Source of the DNA: Cryobacterium sp. MP_M3
Lineage (GTDB): Bacteria > Actinomycetota > Actinomycetes > Actinomycetales > Microbacteriaceae
Length of the DNA stretch: 64,000 nt
Assembly: GCF_015752155.1 (NCBI RefSeq)
Contig: NZ_JADOVI010000003.1
Coordinates: forward strand, 248,001-312,000
Direction of reading: 5' to 3'
Part shown: one piece after another, positions 52,466 through 60,895 of the stretch
Layout of the letters: each line of letters opens with the position of its first letter
How positions within the stretch are numbered: the first letter of the stretch is position 1
Notes under the pieces: generated by a model
What the model saw: the letters and a program-made list of their open reading frames with translations, nothing else
What the model was told of the DNA's origin: nothing
The model's database searches: none
Program-made: the position numbers and the translations under genes

Positions 52466-55400
52466 CTAGTTGCCCGTCGTGAAGCTCCAGGAGACGGGTG
52501 TGAGCAGGTTGCCGGCGGTGTCAGCGATCCCGCTGCTGAGGGTGACGGTGTATTGGGTGTTTGCCAGCAGGGTGCCGTTCGGATTGAGTGTCGCCACCTT
52601 CAAGGTGTTGGAGTAGCTGGACGCTGCGCTGACGGCTGCGCCGGTCGACGTCCGCTTGATGGTGAAGTTCCCGCTCGACGCGGCCCTGCCCGGCAGACCG
52701 GTGACCGCCTCGCTGAAGGTTGCGGTGATGTTCGCCGTTCGGCCGACCCTGGTGGCGTTGGGCGCCGGGGTCCGAGCCGTGACGACGGGGGCGGGCCCGG
52801 TGATGAAGGTCCACGTCTTGGCGGTGAGCCGGTTCCCGGCCACGTCCTTGACCTCGTTGGTCAGGGACAGGGTGTAGGTCCGGTCAGCGAGCAACGGGGC
52901 GTCCGGGGTCATCGTGGCGACCTGGGTGGTGGCGTTGTAGGTCACCGTCGAGGCGATGGTCGCCGTGCCCAGCTTCAGGGTGAAGTTGGGCGTGCTGGCT
53001 GCGGCGGCAGGGAGGCCGGTAACTGCCTCGCTGAACGTTGCACTCAACGGGGTTCGCGTGTTGGTCGTTCCCAGACCGACACCGGTGGCTCCGGCGGCGG
53101 GGTTGGTGGTGGTGACCGTCGGGTTGGGTCCGGTGATGAAGTCCCAGCTCGTCGCCGCCACCGAACCGCCCGACGCGCTCTTGATGGCGGTGGCCAACGA
53201 GAGGCTGTAGGGCCTGTCAGCGCGGAGTGCCGTCGTCGGGGTGAGGGTGGCCGTCCGCGTCGTCGAGTTGTAGGTCACCGTGGCCGCAATGGCCGTGGTT
53301 CCCTGCTTCAACGTGAACGTGGTGTTGCTGACACCGGTCACGGCTTCGTTGAACGTGACGGTCGGCCTGACATTGGCCGCCACCCCGGTCGCCCCGGGTG
53401 CGGGGTTCTGTGCGGTCACCTTGGGCGTTGTGGACGCGGTGAGAACTGGTGCGGACACCGTGTTCCCGGCCGCGTTCCACGCCGTGACCCGGTAGGCGTA
53501 CTGCCCGGTCCCGGCCGTCTGGTCGGTGTAGGTGGTGACGTTTGCCAGTGTGGTGGCGAACTGGGCGTACGCGCCGACCGTGCCGTTGGCCAGTGGTGCG
53601 CGCTCGATCTTGTAGCCGATCTCGTTCTTCGCGTTGCCCCAGGTCGTGGGATCGGTGATCGACACCGGGGTCCCGTCGGTCCAGCTCAGCAGCACGTCGC
53701 TCGTGGGTCGGGTGAAGCTCACCACGGGCGCGTCGGGGAGCGTCCGAGGAGCGCTGACCGAGATGGGCCGCATCATGTCCATCTCCTCGTGGCTCAGGAT
53801 GTGGCAGTGCCACACGTACTCCCAGCCGAAGTTGGTCATGACGTTGGTGATCGGGGCGATCGGGGCACCGTTGGTGTCGGTGTTGTTGAATCCGGCTTCA
53901 GACCCGTTCGGGCCGGTCGTCGAGCCCTTCGCACCCAGCGGCATCATCGGGTTGAGCGGCCGGTTGCTGTCCGGGATGGCGAACGGGAGTTTCGGCAGGA
54001 TGGGTCGGACCGCAATGATCGTGTCCTCCAGCGGGCTGACCCGCACAGTGTCCTTCCAGCCGAGTTCTGTCGGGTCGGGCGGGATGATGATGTTGTCCCA
54101 GGTAACCCTGTTCAACACCTGCACGTCGTTGAGGTGGAAGTGCAGCGGGTGGGTGTCCACGCCGTTGTGGGTGATCTTCCAGATTTGCGTGCCGTCGGTG
54201 TTGGTGGAGATCGGGGTGACCTTGAGGCTGTTCGTCCCCTTGGTTCCGTCCAGCTTCTCCGTGGCGGGGTTGACGTACGGGTAGAGGATGACGTTCTGCA
54301 GCAGCGGTGTTGCTCCTGGCGCCTCCAGCCCGATGTTGCCGCTCATCCGGCCCCATTCGTCGAAGTTCGCCGAGTTCATCTCGTCGTGGACGCTCTTGCC
54401 CTCGATGGGAATGCTGAGCTGGGTGCCCGACAGGGTGTCGAACTTGAACTGGTCTCCTCCTTGCTCGGCGATCCGGGCGAAGCCGTCGCACTTGGCGGCG
54501 GGGTTGGTGGCCGTGTTGCAGTACCCGCTGCCGACGAAGCTCGTTCCGTAGGCCTGGTTGTACGCGGCCTGGCCGACCACGATCGGGTTCTGGCTGGACT
54601 CGAAGACTCCGGCGGGCTGGCCGGCCGCGTCGGTGTGGTGATCGAACGCCGCCATCAACTTGCCCATCTGGTCAGCCGTGGTGTTCGGCCGGTCGAAGGC
54701 CAGTGCGGGTGCGGTGTTCGAGATCTTGACCTGCATGACCGACCGGGTGTCGGGCCCGTAGCCGGGCAGGGTGGTCGGCGCACCGGACGGGGACATGTCC
54801 GGTCCGCCCGTGTAGTAGTCGTACCCGGGAATCCGGCCCGGGAACGCCGCCGGGGCGTCGTTGTAGAGAATCAGCGTCTTCCCCTTATAGGCGGAGAAGT
54901 CGACGATCACATCCGCCCGCTCGGCCGGCGCGAGCAGCAGCGAGTGCTGGTCGACGTTGCCGACGTCGAATCGGGTCGGGTCAGTGATCCACGTCGTCTC
55001 GTGGGCAGGGACCACGGCCGGGGTCGGCAGGAAGCCGCCCTCGTTTCCGATCTGGATCCAGTCAGGGCCCTTGGGGCTCTTCGTGGTGTCCGGGGTCGGC
55101 GTGACGACCGGGTCGGTCTGTGCCATCGCGACCTCGCTGGACTTCAGCGCGACCTCGGTGCCCGTGGCGGGATCGGCCACGTACCAGGACAGGTTCCAGA
55201 ACCGGTCGTCGGAGCCGTTGAGGATCCGGAACCGATACGTCTTCGGCTCCATGGTCGTCGTCGGGTAGGCGGTGCCGTTCACGACCGGCGTGTCGTGGAA
55301 GGCCTCCATGCCGACCGAGTTGTTGGGCGTCGAGGGGATCAGGGCGGGCTCGCAGAATGCAGCCACGTTCGGGTCGCAGGTGGGGTCGTAGTAGGGGTTG

Positions 55401-58081
55401 GCCATCGGCGGGTACTTGGCGTCCTTCGCCGGCGGCCAGAACCACGGGCCGTAGAACCAGCGACCGAAGGCGCTCATCCCGCTGGGGTCGCCGGGGTTCT
55501 GCGCGGGCATGTAGACGTGCGGCTGCCAGAGGTTGCCCTGACCGCCCCACTTCGCCGAATCCCAGGTCGGGTCGAGCTGAGCCATCCGCGTCGCACTCGG
55601 CACGAAGGTCTTGTCCTGGATGGTGAGCGAAGTGCCCATGCCGAGACCATCGAGGGCGCCACCGGGAGCCATCAGCTTCTGCTCGGTGTCGTCGGTGATC
55701 ATGTAGCCGGCTTCCTCGCCGGCGTACACGTTGAGCCGCGTGATGCCCCACGAGTGGTCGTGGTAGAACATCATCCGCGCGCTCTGCTGGTTGGTGTAGA
55801 AGAAGGTCTCCGCACCGGGACCCGGGTCGGGCATGTCCGGCACGTTGCTGACGCTGACACCCTTCGGGTACGCGGTGTTCTCACCGGTCGGGGTGACCCA
55901 CTGGTGTGGCGTACCGTCGCTGATCCACGGGGTGATGCCGCCGTGCAGGTGCAGCGTGGCACGGTTCTCCGAGTAGCACGTGGTCGGCTTCGGCGTCTGC
56001 CCGCACATCGGGTTGCGCACACCGTCGAGGACGCTCTTCTCGTCCTTCGCCATGTCCATCGGAACCTTGGTGGTGGGGTCGAGCGTCATCATCTCGGGCC
56101 CGGCACCCGCGCCCATCACCGAGGTGTCGACGGGGAGGAACAGGTCGCCAGCCACGCCGGTCGGAAGCAGGTTGCGGAACAGCACCCGGACGGGCTTGTT
56201 CTTCGTGGCAATGATCGTCGGGCCGAGGTAGTGCGGCTTGTCCACCCCGGTGAAACTGATGGGGCTGTCGGGCAGGGAAGGGTCGAGGTTGGCGTTGCCG
56301 AGTGCGACCATCTTGCCCGGGGTCACGCTGGTCGAGAGCTGGACGTAGCCGCGGAGGAGGGTGGCCGGCAGGTCGCGGTGGAACTTCATCCGGTACTGCA
56401 CCACAGCGATCTCGTAGTAGTCGGTGCCGGGGTAGGTGGTGGTGTCGGGCACTGCGACCGGGATGTACTGGCCCAGGTCGTTGGCGTTGGCCTCTCCCTG
56501 CCCAGGCAGGGTGTCGACGAACTTCTTGATTCCCGGGGTGAGATAGCCCGCTCCGGGAGTCGTGACGACGATGTCGGTGACCGAGCCCTTGACCGCCACT
56601 TTGGCGGTGGCGCTGGCGCCCTTGTCGGCCGTACCGACGGTGTCCGCGATCGTCACGGTCGGTGCCGAGTCATAGCCGGCGCCGCCGTCGGTGACGTCGA
56701 TCCGGGTGACGCCGATGGTGGCCTCGACCTTGGCCTCCTGGTCGGGAGCCGTCTTGCTGGCGTCGGTGAGGGTCACGGTCGGGGCGGAGGTGTACCCGCT
56801 GCCCGCATTGGCAAGAGCGACGCCGGTGACCACGCCGTTGGCGTCCATCGTCGCGCTGCCCGTGGCCTGCTCGCCATCGGGGCGGTCAGGCTTGGAGATG
56901 TTCACCAGAGGCTGGGTCTGATAACCCTTGCCGCCGTCTGTCAGCTTCAAGTTGTCGACTGCACCGCTCGCCTGCACATGCGCCTCGGAGCCCGCAGTCG
57001 GGTTCCCGCCCGTCAGGGTCACGGCGGGTGCGGTGAACCCGTAACCGGTCTCATTGACGGAGATGCCGGTGATGACGCCGGTGGCGATGGTGGCGGTGGC
57101 CTTGGCCACCGTGGTCGGGGTGACCCCGGCGGTCGTGATCTCCACCGTCGGCGGGACCGCGTAGCCGGCACCAGGGCTGGTCACAGTGACGCCGGAGATG
57201 GCGCCCGTCTTCGGATCGACCGAGGCCGTAGCTTCTGCGCCCGTGCCCGGGTCGGTGATGGTCGGCGTGACGTCGGCCCCGAAGGAGTAGCTGCGGTCGT
57301 GGGAGAAGTCCGGGTAGTTCGAGGCACCCAGCGTGACCGTGCTGTTCGTGGCCGGGGCGACGTTGCTGGCCAGCGTCGGGTCACCGCTTGCCGGTGTGCT
57401 CAAGGTGTCGCCGTTGGCCGGGACGTCGGTGTCGACCGGGATTCCCTGGCCGTAGAAGCCGATCACGTCGTTTTTCTGCACTGTCACCGCGGGCACGGAG
57501 TAAGTCTCCACCTCTCCGGTGGCCACGGTCGGCGTGGGCACCTTCAGCTCGTCGCTGGAGTAGACGACGGTGTATTCCCCCGCAGTACCGGTGGGTCGCA
57601 GCACCAGCGCGTGGAAGAGGTTGCCCGCCGAGGTGGTCGGGCTCGCGCCGGCGGTTCCCTGGTTCCAGCTCTGGAAGTCGTTGAGAGTGCCGGCCGGCAG
57701 CTTGGTGTGGTCGAGCACCACCAGCACCGGGCCCACCTCACCAGTCGGCTTCGCGTAATCGGTCGCGTACCTGCGCTCGGTCAGCGGGTTGCCGTAGAGG
57801 ACCGGTGTCGGGGTCCCGACGCTGATCTTCACCATCGCATCCGCCAACGTCTGCGGACTGTTCGCCCAGTTGGGGTACGGGCCGAAATAGTGTGGGACCT
57901 TCGACGTGTCGGTGGCGCTCGAGGGGACTGCGGCTTCGGCCACATTCGGTTCGAAGAAGTTGCGCATCCCGCCCAAGGGGCCCATGCCGCTGATGAGCAG
58001 CGCGAGCGCGACGATGACGGCCGGCCCGGCAAGGCGACGCCTCGGGGCCCGGAGGAAGGGTGGGCGGAATGATGGTTGCAT
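52466..58081 (-). CDS. giant multicopper oxidase with Gly-rich repeats, FN3 and Ig-like domains
   Basis: A 1,871-residue secreted oxidase (signal segment LAGPAVIVALALLISGM, residues ~17-35). All four copper motifs are present: HLHG near residue 713, YHDHSW near 774, HPLHFHLND near 1312 and WHCHILSHEEMDMM near 1427, so the T1 and T2/T3 sites are complete. Residues ~275-515 hold about five ~45-residue repeats marked GxGYxxxPxV, absent from ordinary laccases. After the oxidase come an FN3-like domain (~1450-1540) and three Big_5 Ig-like domains (~1555-1870, each with TFSEAVTG-like cores). Large bacterial oxidases of this kind oxidise metals such as Mn(II); the substrate here is unknown. GGGAGAA precedes the ATG. 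Confidence 0.88.
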   Translation of the reverse strand: MQPSFRPPFLRAPRRRLAGPAVIVALALLISGMGPLGGMRNFFEPNVAEAAVPSSATDTSKVPHYFGPYPNWANSPQTLADAMVKISVGTPTPVLYGNPLTERRYATDYAKPTGEVGPVLVVLDHTKLPAGTLNDFQSWNQGTAGASPTTSAGNLFHALVLRPTGTAGEYTVVYSSDELKVPTPTVATGEVETYSVPAVTVQKNDVIGFYGQGIPVDTDVPANGDTLSTPASGDPTLASNVAPATNSTVTLGASNYPDFSHDRSYSFGADVTPTITDPGTGAEATASVDPKTGAISGVTVTSPGAGYAVPPTVEITTAGVTPTTVAKATATIATGVITGISVNETGYGFTAPAVTLTGGNPTAGSEAHVQASGAVDNLKLTDGGKGYQTQPLVNISKPDRPDGEQATGSATMDANGVVTGVALANAGSGYTSAPTVTLTDASKTAPDQEAKVEATIGVTRIDVTDGGAGYDSAPTVTIADTVGTADKGASATAKVAVKGSVTDIVVTTPGAGYLTPGIKKFVDTLPGQGEANANDLGQYIPVAVPDTTTYPGTDYYEIAVVQYRMKFHRDLPATLLRGYVQLSTSVTPGKMVALGNANLDPSLPDSPISFTGVDKPHYLGPTIIATKNKPVRVLFRNLLPTGVAGDLFLPVDTSVMGAGAGPEMMTLDPTTKVPMDMAKDEKSVLDGVRNPMCGQTPKPTTCYSENRATLHLHGGITPWISDGTPHQWVTPTGENTAYPKGVSVSNVPDMPDPGPGAETFFYTNQQSARMMFYHDHSWGITRLNVYAGEEAGYMITDDTEQKLMAPGGALDGLGMGTSLTIQDKTFVPSATRMAQLDPTWDSAKWGGQGNLWQPHVYMPAQNPGDPSGMSAFGRWFYGPWFWPPAKDAKYPPMANPYYDPTCDPNVAAFCEPALIPSTPNNSVGMEAFHDTPVVNGTAYPTTTMEPKTYRFRILNGSDDRFWNLSWYVADPATGTEVALKSSEVAMAQTDPVVTPTPDTTKSPKGPDWIQIGNEGGFLPTPAVVPAHETTWITDPTRFDVGNVDQHSLLLAPAERADVIVDFSAYKGKTLILYNDAPAAFPGRIPGYDYYTGGPDMSPSGAPTTLPGYGPDTRSVMQVKISNTAPALAFDRPNTTADQMGKLMAAFDHHTDAAGQPAGVFESSQNPIVVGQAAYNQAYGTSFVGSGYCNTATNPAAKCDGFARIAEQGGDQFKFDTLSGTQLSIPIEGKSVHDEMNSANFDEWGRMSGNIGLEAPGATPLLQNVILYPYVNPATEKLDGTKGTNSLKVTPISTNTDGTQIWKITHNGVDTHPLHFHLNDVQVLNRVTWDNIIIPPDPTELGWKDTVRVSPLEDTIIAVRPILPKLPFAIPDSNRPLNPMMPLGAKGSTTGPNGSEAGFNNTDTNGAPIAPITNVMTNFGWEYVWHCHILSHEEMDMMRPISVSAPRTLPDAPVVSFTRPTSDVLLSWTDGTPVSITDPTTWGNAKNEIGYKIERAPLANGTVGAYAQFATTLANVTTYTDQTAGTGQYAYRVTAWNAAGNTVSAPVLTASTTPKVTAQNPAPGATGVAANVRPTVTFNEAVTGVSNTTFTLKQGTTAIAATVTYNSTTRTATLTPTTALRADRPYSLSLATAIKSASGGSVAATSWDFITGPNPTVTTTNPAAGATGVGLGTTNTRTPLSATFSEAVTGLPAAAASTPNFTLKLGTATIASTVTYNATTQVATMTPDAPLLADRTYTLSLTNEVKDVAGNRLTAKTWTFITGPAPVVTARTPAPNATRVGRTANITATFSEAVTGLPGRAASSGNFTIKRTSTGAAVSAASSYSNTLKVATLNPNGTLLANTQYTVTLSSGIADTAGNLLTPVSWSFTTGN

Positions 58082-58163
58082 GGTGATTCTCCCGACACTC
58101 GGAGCGAGGGCTGCGGACTTTACGCAACGAGGATGCACACCGGATTTCCGAAACGGGCCGTTT

Positions 58164-58179
58164 ATGACATAAGTGTCAT
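58164..58179. promoter_or_regulatory. inverted repeat ATGACA-N4-TGTCAT upstream of the multicopper oxidase
   Basis: Two perfect 6-base arms with TAAG between, 83 bp before the start codon. It is a candidate operator for the oxidase, possibly for the neighbouring two-component regulator or a metal sensor. The rest of the 58082-58480 region shows no supported gene. Confidence 0.4.
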
Positions 58180-58484
58180 CTAGTGGGACACGTCGGCGGC
58201 GTGGCCGGCGACCTGCTGACTGCGGGTCTCGCCGTACCCAGAAAGTGCGCGAGCGATTGCTTCGTGCAGATCCGGATCAGGGAGAGAGGATAGATGAGGC
58301 GGGCCTCGACTAGCGCGGCGAGCGCACCGCTTGGACCGTCGATCGGCCACGAGCCGAGATGCGTCGGTGGGCGAAATCGGGCTCAACCCGGTCCACGGCA
58401 GATCAAGCGGGCCTGACGAGAATGTTCTGATAGCGGGAAACGCTTCGGACTTCTGCGCGCCGTGTTGTCGCTCGCTTATGCCAA

Positions 58485-58514
58485 CAAAAAAACCCCCGCT
58501 TTACCGGGGGTTTC
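58485..58514 (-). terminator. terminator behind the tRNA-Gln fragment
   Basis: On the minus strand CCCCCGGTAAAGCGGGGG is followed by seven T residues, a canonical Rho-independent terminator immediately after the tRNA 3' end. It is probably the original tRNA-Gln terminator. Confidence 0.88.
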
Positions 58515-58518
58515 TACA

Positions 58519-58554
58519 GCTGGGGTACCTGGACTCGAACCAAGAACAACTGAA
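58519..58554 (-). other. 3' fragment of a tRNA-Gln gene: attachment-site remnant at the island edge
   Basis: On the minus strand the sequence from TTCAG to TACCCCAG, including the T arm CTTGG-TTCGAGT-CCAGG and the acceptor strand TACCCCA, reads as the 3' half of an actinobacterial tRNA-Gln. The D arm and anticodon are absent upstream. Such 3' halves are the duplicates left when a tyrosine recombinase integrates at a tRNA gene. Because the natural terminator lies on the low-coordinate side, the element should extend to higher coordinates, beyond the window. Confidence 0.72.
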
Positions 58555-58661
58555 AGTCGTCTCGGTCGTTTCACCGACCCGAATCTGGGGCTGAATTCCG
58601 CGGATTTCCGCGGTTCTCATACACTACAGACTACGCGCTGGTACGGGTGAATACGGGGCGA

Positions 58662-58704
58662 TTCTGGTCACGATGGGAGGGTTTCCGGTACGTTTCTGGT
58701 CACG
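58662..58704 (+). repeat. direct repeat TTCTGGTCACG next to the attachment site
   Basis: TTCTGGTCACG at 58662-58672 and again at 58694-58704, 32 bp apart, about 110-150 bp inside the island. Short direct repeats beside an attachment site are typical integrase arm or excisionase sites. No gene is supported in 58555-58827. Confidence 0.4.
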
Positions 58705-58827
58705 GCAAAGCGTTGCGCGGGTGGGCCGCCGCGAGGCGGTAAATCGTGCTCAGTACCTTATCCACTCCGCATGCCTCACGACTCATGCCAGGTATCTGGC
58801 CGACCTTTGGCACGTCCGGTCAGGTCC

Positions 58828-59496
58828 TCACTCGCGACTCTCAACCACCCAAATGCTGGCGCGAAGCAGTTGCGACACGGTCAGCGCATCTGCCTTTACA
58901 TATTTGTAGACGAAGTCTGAACCGAACGAGCCAAAACCGCTCTCGGTCTTGAACGGCCCCGTCAGTGCTCCTGGGTTTCCAAGCACCGAGTCCAGTCCCG
59001 CGAAAGAAGACAGATCCGGGTGTCGTCGAGCAAACGCGAATCGCTCGGCCTTCTTCTCAAAGGAAGTACCGAAGATGTGCGGTGTTATCACGAACCTACG
59101 GAACTGCCCATCCTGGAGTTGCCATCCGGCACGAATCTGGTGGCCATCCCTCTCGGTCCATGAGTCCCACGTGACGAGGGGCTTTCCGTGCGAGACATCA
59201 GCGTCCACGGTAGCGGCACTGATTGGGAAGGCGTTGCGGACAAGGGTAGCCAATCTGAACGCGCGTATTTTGTGCAGTGCAATACGAGTTTGCGAGGAGG
59301 CGAGAGGCGCAAACTCCTCCTCATCAACCCAGACGGACTCATCAGACTCTGGACCTTGGATGGCGGTTGAGTCGATGAGCGCGCTCAGGCGGAATTTGAT
59401 GCTCCTATTGTTGTCAAGCGCTGACTTTCGGTTGTTCATTGAGCCATGTGCGGTAGCGCTCGGAAAGGGCTCGATCTTGGGTGGCGCCGCGTTCAA
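58828..59496 (-). CDS. hypothetical protein, probably 5'-truncated by the IS110 element
   Basis: A 222-residue frame of unknown family, with clearly lower GC than the core genome. The first ~28 residues lie over the 3' end of the IS110 transposase gene in another frame, and no Met occurs after residue 20, so the native N-terminus has probably been replaced by the insertion. The body is soluble, with aromatic-rich stretches (GWQLQDGQFRRFVITPH) and no recognised motif or membrane segment. It may no longer be functional. Confidence 0.5.
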   Translation of the reverse strand: MNAAPPKIEPFPSATAHGSMNNRKSALDNNRSIKFRLSALIDSTAIQGPESDESVWVDEEEFAPLASSQTRIALHKIRAFRLATLVRNAFPISAATVDADVSHGKPLVTWDSWTERDGHQIRAGWQLQDGQFRRFVITPHIFGTSFEKKAERFAFARRHPDLSSFAGLDSVLGNPGALTGPFKTESGFGSFGSDFVYKYVKADALTVSQLLRASIWVVESRE

Positions 59497-60637
59497 TGCG
59501 CGAGATAGCTTTGGGCCAGGCGCCCAGCTCGAGTGCTACTGCGGTCTGGGTGAGGTGCAATGCGAGGCGCCGCGGGCGCAGGTCGTTCGTTAGCAGGCCG
59601 GGCCGTGGGTTTTGCAGGACGCGATATATTTCGCGGGCGACGTAGCGCTTGAGGCAGCGCATGATCTCCTTCTTGCCTTTGCCCTCGCTGGTGCGTTTGA
59701 CGACGTAATCCTGGGTGCGTTGGTCCTTCGCCATGCGCACGAGAACGATGCGGTGAATCGCACAGTTCGCGGCGCGGTCGCCACCGCGGGAGAGCCGGTG
59801 CCGTGTCGTCTTGCCCGATGACGCAGGGATCGGTGCGACGCCGGCCAGTGCAGCGAATTGGGCTTCTGTGGTCAGGCGCTCGGGGTTGTCGCCGATAGTG
59901 ACCAGCAGTTGGGAGGCTACGGCGGTGCCGACGCCTTTGATCAGGGTCAGGGCTGGGGCGTGCTCGGCGATGATGCGGGCGAGCTCGGCGTCGCAGTCAT
60001 CGATCTCGGTGGTGAGGTAGGCATGGCGGGCGGCCATGCGTTTGAGCGTCACGGCGGTCGCGACGAGGGGGTCTGTGATGTCTCCGGTCGGGCGCGAGGC
60101 GGCCATGCTTTTGGCACGGGATTCGCTGGTCTTGCCCCGATATTTGGCCCGGATACTCTCTGGGGCCGATGTGAGCACGGCGCTGATCTGCGTCAGTACC
60201 GCGGTGCGTGCCTTCATCGCGCTGGTGCGTGCGGTGCGCAGCACCCGGAGGGCTTCGACGTTGCCGTCGCGGGCTTTTGGTGTTGAGGTGCCGCGCTGGG
60301 CGAGGACAGATTCGGCGGCCTGGTAGGCGTCTAACGGATCAGACTTGCCGTGGATGCGTCGGGCCTGACGATTGGGCCGGTTGACCTCTTTGACATCGAA
60401 GCCCTCGTGGGTCAGGACCCGGGTCAATTCAGCGCCGTAGGACCCTGTCCCTTCGACGCCGACAGCGATCACCGGTCCATACTGGGTGATGTATTCGGCG
60501 ATTTCCCGGTAGCCGGATCCGACGGCCAGGAACTTCTTATCGGCCAGGTGTTGGCCGTAATTGGTGATGATGGCGACGTGATGGGTGTCGGCGTGGGTGT
60601 CGATGCCGGCGATGACGCTGATGTCGTCGTTTGTCAT
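59414..60637 (-). CDS. IS110-family transposase with C-terminal HTH extension
   Basis: A 407-residue DEDD transposase (RuvC-like). Visible residues are Asp in GIDTHADTHHVAI (near 12), Glu in GVEGTGSYG (near 61), and Asp pair in KSDPLDAYQAAE (near 100). The C-terminal transposase_20 domain has KGVGTAVASQLL and the Ser region IPASSGKTTRHRLSRGGDR. Family members usually end soon after REIYRVL; here ~60 more residues (RRLALHLTQTAVALELGAWP, then ISRIERG) read as an XRE-type helix-turn-helix. IS110 elements are guided by a bridge RNA from the noncoding end; a candidate lies upstream. Confidence 0.93.
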   Translation of the reverse strand: MTNDDISVIAGIDTHADTHHVAIITNYGQHLADKKFLAVGSGYREIAEYITQYGPVIAVGVEGTGSYGAELTRVLTHEGFDVKEVNRPNRQARRIHGKSDPLDAYQAAESVLAQRGTSTPKARDGNVEALRVLRTARTSAMKARTAVLTQISAVLTSAPESIRAKYRGKTSESRAKSMAASRPTGDITDPLVATAVTLKRMAARHAYLTTEIDDCDAELARIIAEHAPALTLIKGVGTAVASQLLVTIGDNPERLTTEAQFAALAGVAPIPASSGKTTRHRLSRGGDRAANCAIHRIVLVRMAKDQRTQDYVVKRTSEGKGKKEIMRCLKRYVAREIYRVLQNPRPGLLTNDLRPRRLALHLTQTAVALELGAWPKAISRIERGATQDRALSERYRTWLNEQPKVSA

Positions 60638-60830
60638 GATGGGAATAGCTCCTCTGACGCTCGAGTGGCAGGTGGGCTCGCGTTCGCCAGGTGGGCAGAC
60701 AAGACGGTGATGGGACTTCTTGGTCGAGCTCCTATTAGGTCATGTCCGCCTGGCGAATGCGTTTGCTGCAAGCCGCGGAACGGTGGACGGATCAAATTAA
60801 GGACAGCTTCAAGAAGCGTCAGTCAAGGTT
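60638..60830 (-). ncRNA. candidate IS110 bridge RNA region
   Basis: In the ~190 bp between the transposase start and the next element, the plus-strand arms CGTTCGCCAGGTGGGCAGAC (60681-60700) and TGTCCGCCTGGCGAATGCG (60743-60761) pair into a long stem around a ~41-base loop. AGCTCCT occurs in the loop and again near 60645. IS110 elements encode a structured bridge RNA with target- and donor-binding loops in the 5' noncoding end. Boundaries and loops are not resolved. Confidence 0.42.
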
Positions 60831-60895
60831 GGAGTCACACCATTCCACGGCCTGCTTCCATCATCACCGTCAAGGTGAATGAGGCCAGCGTGAGT

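Noticed and set aside
52349-58072. 1,907-codon open frame on the plus strand opposite the multicopper oxidase
   Set aside because: The minus strand has all four copper motifs. The plus frame is Gly/Arg/His-rich low complexity, an artefact of high GC.
58180-58386. 68-codon minus-strand frame upstream of the multicopper oxidase
   Set aside because: No ribosome-binding site, promoter box or recognisable family. Possibly a small gene, but unsupported.
58331-58650. Short plus-strand frames ending in peptides such as YLDSNQEQ or VPGLEPRTTES
   Set aside because: These are the well-known false peptides made by translating a tRNA antisense; the region is the tRNA-Gln 3' fragment and its terminator.
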